64,000 nt of DNA, from the NCBI GenBank assembly GCA_023653785.1, contig JAMKCH010056953.1, positions 20,114 through 84,113 on the forward strand, in the 5' to 3' direction. The stretch is from Ophioderma brevispina. Taxonomy: Eukaryota; Echinodermata; Ophiuroidea; Amphilepidida; Ophiodermatidae. Below the pieces are notes generated by a model, which was not told where the DNA came from, ran no database searches, and saw nothing but the letters and a program-made list of their open reading frames with translations. A program made the position numbers and the translations under genes. This document shows positions 58,860 to 64,000 of the stretch, piece by piece (position 1 is the stretch's first letter; each line of letters begins with the position of its first letter).

Positions 58860-59400
58860 CGTGTTGTTGTTTGGGGGGAAAAAAGCGTTTTATTGTAATT
58901 TTTTATTGGCTTTTTAAAGTCATTGTTCCAAATACTTAAAAAAAATATGTTTTCCAAACAATTATTGTTTTTTTATTTTCAAAATCGTTTTGGCTCTGGG
59001 GCCTTTTATTGAACTTTTTAATGGCATTTAATTCATTTCCAAACACTTTCCAAAAACATGTTTTCATTGATTTTCATTTTAATGGTTTTTTTTTTTAAAC
59101 AACTGTTTCAATTTTTAAAAAAATAAAAAATGTCTTCAAAACAATTATTTTTTTTTTCTTTTTCGTAAATACTTTCCAAAATCGTTTTGCTTTTGGGCCC
59201 TTTTATTTTACTCTTTATAGGCATTAAATTAATTCTAAACACTTTCCAAAAAACTTATATTTTATTCTTGTTTTTTTTTGTTGCCTGTTAGTGACTTTGC
59301 ATAGGCCTTTAATTAATTACAACACTTTCCAAAACTCATTCTATATTTTAAATTTTTGTTGTTTTCTTTTTGGCCTTTTAGTGAACTTTTTTGCGCGATT
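58860..59400 (+). repeat. Degenerate tandem repeat, T-rich
   Basis: The phrase GGCCTTTTATTGAACTTTTT..GGCATTTAATTCATTTCC..AAACACTTTCCAAAAAC recurs at about 58998, 59195 and 59290, with partial copies at about 58905 and 59378. Confidence 0.65.
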
Positions 59401-59575
59401 TCACTTCTCCGGCACACCCCGAGACACGGCCTTTTACCAACCCGTGTTTTCTGCGGTTGCATATCAGGTAGAGTCTGCCTTTTACTTCCTTATCTTTGAT
59501 GTACATGTAATTGTCGAAAATGTAGCCTTTCCCGCGAGGAAGAGATACCTGCTGAACTTGCTCCATGTTCCTTCT
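59400..59575 (-). pseudogene. FLYWCH-type zinc-finger remnant
   Basis: On the minus strand, PRGKGYIFDNYMYIKDKEVK is followed by GRLYLICNRRKHGLVKGRVS. This has the order of a FLYWCH domain: RGK, then F/V-D-x-Y-x-Y, then G-R-x-Y/W-x-C, then C-x-x-R with GxV after it. The second cysteine position reads as L, and no distal HNH is visible, so either the domain is degenerate or a base is wrong. FLYWCH domains occur in Mutator-like transposases and in domesticated regulators; no other transposase part was recognised. Confidence 0.45.
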
Positions 59576-59759
59576 TTGAGAGATATTCTCAGAATGAATG
59601 AGATGCAAGTTTTTACATTGGAAAGAGCGATTCTGATTATCCACAGGTTGATTGACGTATTGATTGACAGGTACGTTTTGAAAGCGCTTACAAATCGGTA
59701 CATCTGACCCGCAGTGTGGGGTCTCTGCACCCAAGCAAATCGGCAACATCAACACGCGG

Positions 59760-61600
59760 TATCGGGTCTTTGTTCATAATTGGATAATTATTGGGATAAT
59801 CTCTTCGGACTTCGGTTAATTCGGTCTTCGGTAGGGGTACCTAAGAATGTTTACCCTATTACAGAAGACAGTTACAACTTAACATATTGATTGTGCTTAA
59901 ATGGCTTAATATAATTAAATGACCAATTCACCAGATTAAATGTATGTAGCACAATAGGCTGTGTCAAAATAATCTGTCACCTCAAGTGGCTGAGGATTTG
60001 CGGACCATTCATCTGTTTATTCTTCAAACATTACAGCCCATTGACATAATTGATTAATAGAGCCTCCTGTGGATATCTTTGCTTTGATCAGAGAATTGAT
60101 TTGACTAAGGCTGGAGCCTGCAATAAGTTTGCCTGACGAATATTTTCACTAATTACAGTTACCGAACAAATAGTAACCGCAATACCTCAAGGTGTAAATT
60201 CATGTAAAATTTTGCTCATTCGTAATTAGTCACAAAGAAAATTGGTATCTGTAGGCATTTATTTTTCCCAGTATTTTTCCATCGTCTTATTTACATCTCA
60301 TTGTTTATTCCCTGGTGTGAACTTGCACGGGTCACCATCTTCGTTCCCACATGTTTGCCCAGACTTAACAAATAGCCGAAATATTATTAATTAGTTAAAT
60401 AAGGTTTTGCCTAATGGCATACGTCTCTTCTAAATTTATCTTCTAAATTTTAAAATCTTAATTTTAAGTTAATAATTTTAATAGATTTGTCCATTTTCAA
60501 TTAGAATTACATTTTTTTTTTCTTTTTCAATTGTGAAAAAATGGCAGTGATTACATGGACTATCCTCCTATTACAAAAAAGTGGGGAATTTATCTCCCTC
60601 ATTCCCCAAAGTATGCTGTGGTGAACACTCTCATAGGTAAAATTGTCTCAGAAATGCACTTGGTGAAAAGGTGAGGACTTCATTATTTTTCATCCCAAAA
60701 GGACAGAAATAGGTCACAAATTAAAATATGAACACATATTTGGATAGTATTATTAACCAATAAGGTCAAAAGCCTTAAAATTACCATTTTGGTCAAGAAT
60801 ACAGTGTATATGAGTAACTCAAATATTCAGACCACATCCAAAATATAAACAGAATTCCCATAGAATCTCTGTGGGTTACAAAAAGCACATATTTCCAAAT
60901 TTTATTAATCACCCTGTTGACGTGTGCCAAACAAATTTAATCTTTAAAATCTAATATTTTATACAAGAACGGTTTTCATATTTGGATTCTTTAACTCATT
61001 TGCTTTCTAAAATCATACTTGCATATATTTTGCATTCCAAATTAGTAAGATCTTTTAAAGTGTACTTCTGTGATTAGACACCCCACTTAAGTTAGAAAAA
61101 AAATATTAACAACAAATGATTTTGCTTGTTTTTCACAAGAGTCATCTTGGACAGCATAAAAGACTTTACAAACTAAAAATATAACAATTGACTTCAAGAA
61201 ATAAACAGTTCTACTAATTCTGTTCTACAAGCCTCTTTTGATACAAAATCAGTTTTAAACAAAATTTTACACAAAATTAAAACTCTGATAATAAATGGAT
61301 CATTCTATGACCATCCAATCTTGCCCATCCTGCAACAGTTAATTTCCATTCTTAATAAATTTTGCAGTACATTCATGAAGCGATTTGAAAAGTTTGATGC
61401 ATATAGTATTCAAGACAGTACCGCCTCTTAATGGGGTGTGTGTGGATGTGTGTATTTACATTTTGTAAAGATAAGAACAGATCTTAAATAATGACAATTG
61501 TACTTTTTTTTTTTTTTTTTTTTAATTTTACTATTTTTCTCGTTTTATCATAAAGAGATGGGAAGCCGCTATTCATCCCTGTCCTGTGCACTCAACCAAG
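59760..61600. other. Intergenic AT-rich DNA
   Basis: No gene or repeat partner recognised. A T run of about 20 bases lies at 61504-61523, just upstream of the zinc-finger promoter. Confidence 0.3.
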
Positions 61601-61644
61601 TCTTACTCGGTATTGATATGCAAAGTACGTGGCAAGGTCGCCGA

Positions 61645-61715
61645 ACGGCCGACTGCGCTTGCGCACATCCCCGATACAACACTTCCGGGGTCGGTGTTGT
61701 TGACAGGTCACGTAG
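61645..61715 (+). promoter_or_regulatory. NRF1 and ETS promoter motifs
   Basis: TGCGCTTGCGCA (61654-61665) fits the NRF1 palindrome, and CACTTCCGG (61680-61688) is an ETS site in reverse. A GGTCACGTAG lies 20 bp further. This cluster, in a CpG-rich patch without a TATA box, is typical of housekeeping-type promoters. It lies about 170-240 bp upstream of the zinc-finger exon's ATG. Confidence 0.6.
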
Positions 61716-61883
61716 TAGCAGCGGACATTTAATTCTTTGCAGATCGCCGGTGAGAAAATACACAGCAAGTTTTAGGAGCAATTTAGCCGACATTTGTACT
61801 CTCGTTACTCGTATAAGTATAATAAACTTTCTACACGTGACCGAGATGCAACGACGGAATTCGTGCCGTGGGAACACCTCGAT

Positions 61884-62131
61884 ATGGGTGAAATTTTCGG
61901 GGATAATTGCTGGACAGACGACGATAATATGCTACTAGACCCGGAGAGTGAATGGGGAAGCTGTAGCGATCGCGAAGCAATTGATGGTGCAAATTATACG
62001 CAAAAGGAAAAAATTCCACCTAAGGACAACAAAGAAGCAATTCTCTTGTCCCCTGTGTCCAAAGGAATATGCATCGGTGGCTGGATTTAGAGGACATGTT
62101 ATGAAAAAACACAACCGGCCCGATTTGCGTG
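61884..62131 (+). CDS. C2H2 zinc-finger protein, first coding exon
   Basis: ATG at 61884 opens an acidic stretch, MGEIFGDNCWTDDDNMLLDP then ESEWGSCSD. A frame change near 62040 leads into QFSCPLCPKEYASVAGFRGH then VMKKHNRPDLRG, a standard finger (C-x2-C-x12-H-x4-H) ending at gcgtg|gttagt in phase 1. Either one base is wrong and the acidic part is the true N-terminus, or translation starts at the in-frame ATG-less frame's M near 61948. The first is likelier because the acidic frame has no stop before the shift. The protein is presumably a nuclear DNA-binding factor; its family cannot be named. An upstream ATG at about 61845 opens a short overlapping frame. Confidence 0.65.
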
Positions 62132-63317
62132 GTTAGTGTCTTAAAAAAAATATTATATTTTCCCCAAATTAAATAAAAATAACCCCATTATGTAGAACAT
62201 AACCTACCTTTAAATCCTGTTGTTGATAGAAATCCATACGATTTTCCATTCCAGAGATAAGGTATTTCAAAGTTTGGGAAGCTTGACATCACCTCGTTGT
62301 TAAAAACTGCGATACAATTTTCGCGGTAAATGTGGATGTTTCGATTGCGAATTCCCTGCACATGCGCAGTACGTATGGCGCCGCACTTAAAACCGACACT
62401 TGCGCACGATGGAAAAGTAATCCCAATGTACCGGCCAGCACGGGCTGGCCAGCGATCGCCGAAAACAACTCATTGGTGATGTGTATACATGCACTGATGA
62501 AGTTGTCAGTTGTGATTAATATTTCATCGGATATTAGTCCTATAAGTCACACATGTATGTACTAAGTTTATAACTGCCCATTCCATTGGTCGCATTGAGT
62601 TGCGTTATGGCTTCAAGGACGTTATTTTGCAGTTCGGATGAATAAAAATACATTTTGCTTGAGCTAAATGCGTGCAGCTGGACGTAGAAAAATGCACGAA
62701 ATATCACTCCAGATTTCATTTTCCCCAAGTACACTCGCCAAAATGTTAAAAATTTCCAAGATGACTTGCTTTGCCCATTCAGGTTAAGTTTTCACAACTT
62801 TTAAAAGTAGGTTTTCAAGCTTTTTCATTTCTTTGTCCCGCTTTCGCATGCCAAAAGTCGGCGGTAAAACATGATTACTTATTCTTCGGGAAATCCCCTG
62901 CAAGCTCCTGCAACTGTCCCAATTTAAATATTAACAAGATTCGTCATGCGATGCATGCATTGTCTTACTCCATACTTCACTAAAACCTGCTAGCAGTACG
63001 TAAACTTACAGCAGAAAGAGTCTATACTGGGCAGACAATTGTCAATAGGCCCTAGAGGGTACCAATAATTGCTCATCACGTGTTTAGTTGGCCAAAATAA
63101 GATCACTCGCGCACGTGTCAGTAGCGGTTTGAAGAAGACAGTATAAATTAACCGGGAAATTAACCAATGTCTGTGATATTTATTGTTCTTTCAATTATCT
63201 TAAATTATCAGACGTAGGCCTATGTGCTTTTTATATGACAATCTTAATTGTGGAGTCTCATATAAAACTTCAATTATTCAAAAGGAATCGAATATTGTGG
63301 GATTATATTTTTCGTAC
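62132..63317. other. Intron of zinc-finger gene or intergenic
   Basis: A second CpG-rich patch with CACATGCGCAGTACG and CTTGCGCACG (NRF1-like halves) lies at 62355-62410. No further exon recognised. Confidence 0.3.
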
Positions 63318-63472
63318 AATCGACCGCGTTGTACATTGTAACAAAGAATAAGCGGTCGAAAGTACGAGTGCTGATGATATGTGCATATTAACAACGACCG
63401 CGTTGACATTGTAACAACGAATAAGGCGGGTGCGGGTCGAAAGTAGAGTGCTGATGAATATGTGCATATTAA
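63318..63472 (+). repeat. Direct repeat, two copies of about 75 bp
   Basis: CGACCGCGTTG(T)ACATTGTAAC..GAATAAG..GGTCGAAAGTA..GAGTGCTGATG..ATATGTGCATATTAA occurs twice in tandem, the second copy with an extra GCGGGTGC insertion. Confidence 0.75.
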
Positions 63473-64000
63473 ATTCGCACCCACAGGCAGCGTGGGAACT
63501 TAAAGTCTGGCGTCGGGTCTGGCGTTCGTCATGCCAAAGCCCATACTACCAAGAGAAACGTTCGAATTGTCTCAATGGGTTCCATAGGTGTAGACCCAGT
63601 TAAGGGATTCTCTCTTAACAAGCTTTAACAAAACAAAATGATCCTCTGTTGCAAAAACATCCATATCCATAGAATCCATTTGTTTTTTTTAGGTATTTGT
63701 TTTCGGAACTACCTGAATGCTTTATAGTCTCTCACAAACCAGGGCTCACAAAGTACCAGTTTCAATGATATCTTTTGCAGCCTGTGACACAACGTGGGAA
63801 ATTCTGCAGGGCCGCCGTATTACCAGAGAGACGTCTTCTCTGCGTGATTGCACTTTTTCCATAGAATCTCCGTTCGTTGCTGGCGCCCGTGCTACCGATG
63901 CGCTTTCAATTGTTTGGACGTTGATCAAACGGCACCCAAAAGCGAGGTTAAAATTAGAATATTAAGAATTGGCAATAATCAATTATTCATTACAAGTTCC
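63473..64000. other. Right end of window, no supported feature
   Basis: Overlapping open frames on both strands at 63717-63965 have somewhat higher GC than the surroundings, so a coding exon is possible, but I recognise no family and see no decisive splice signals. Confidence 0.25.

Noticed and set aside
59291..59707. 138-codon plus-strand frame
   Set aside because: Starts in a T-rich tandem repeat and is antisense to the FLYWCH remnant.
61498..61938. 146-codon plus-strand frame
   Set aside because: Begins in a poly-T tract without an ATG and crosses the promoter; the acidic frame and zinc finger give the better gene model.
1..64000. Naming the species
   Set aside because: Repeats and genes suggest a marine deuterostome-like invertebrate, but no diagnostic gene or element allows a firm assignment without a database search.

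Overview
The window is nuclear DNA from an animal. It holds interrupted genes with GT..AG splice sites, large introns packed with transposable elements, and two recognisable bilaterian genes. The repeat content (foldback and TTAA-flanked MITEs, AGGTCA-rich arrays, CR1/L2-like LINE remnants) suits a marine invertebrate such as an echinoderm or hemichordate. No single species can be named from the sequence, and that placement is inference. No bacterial-style operons, rRNA genes or CRISPR arrays are visible.

Layout. (1) 2417-20990, plus strand: the 3' half of CTDP1/FCP1, the RNA polymerase II CTD phosphatase. Three exons cover the end of the phosphatase domain, a 30-bp coding minisatellite, the BRCT domain and the acidic C-terminus. 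Its two introns hold a 5.5-kb GC-rich, A-poor block (about 6170-11700), a 1.45-kb tandem duplication that repeats the second BRCT exon (11959-14920), a 258-bp tandem array full of nuclear-receptor DR1 motifs (14940-15830), several foldback elements, a satellite (17030-18120) and a G/T-rich minisatellite (18136-19550). (2) 21000-49900: almost entirely mobile and repeated DNA. It includes TTAA-flanked MITEs, a 1.25-kb imperfect palindrome (25225-26472), a hAT-type MITE with a perfect 8-bp target duplication (29226-29448), a decayed minus-strand LINE (37400-40300) and a long-unit tandem repeat (40900-42010). A CRE-bearing possible promoter with a short minus-strand first exon lies at 32.5-32.9 kb. 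(3) 49942-53865, plus strand: internal exons of a NECAB-family EF-hand gene, including a 23-bp microexon. (4) 53866-64000: more repeats, a FLYWCH zinc-finger remnant on the minus strand near 59.4-59.6 kb, and the promoter and first coding exon of a C2H2 zinc-finger gene (61640-62131).

Sequence quality matters here. The CTDP1 and NECAB exons keep splice sites and domain motifs but carry scattered one-base frameshifts. The first copy of the CTDP1 duplication looks like the second copy with many bases missing. This pattern fits poorly polished long-read assembly better than gene death, so frame breaks and near-identical tandem copies should be confirmed with raw reads. The genes do not form one pathway: CTDP1 acts in transcription recycling, NECAB in neuronal calcium signalling, and the zinc-finger gene is of unknown role.
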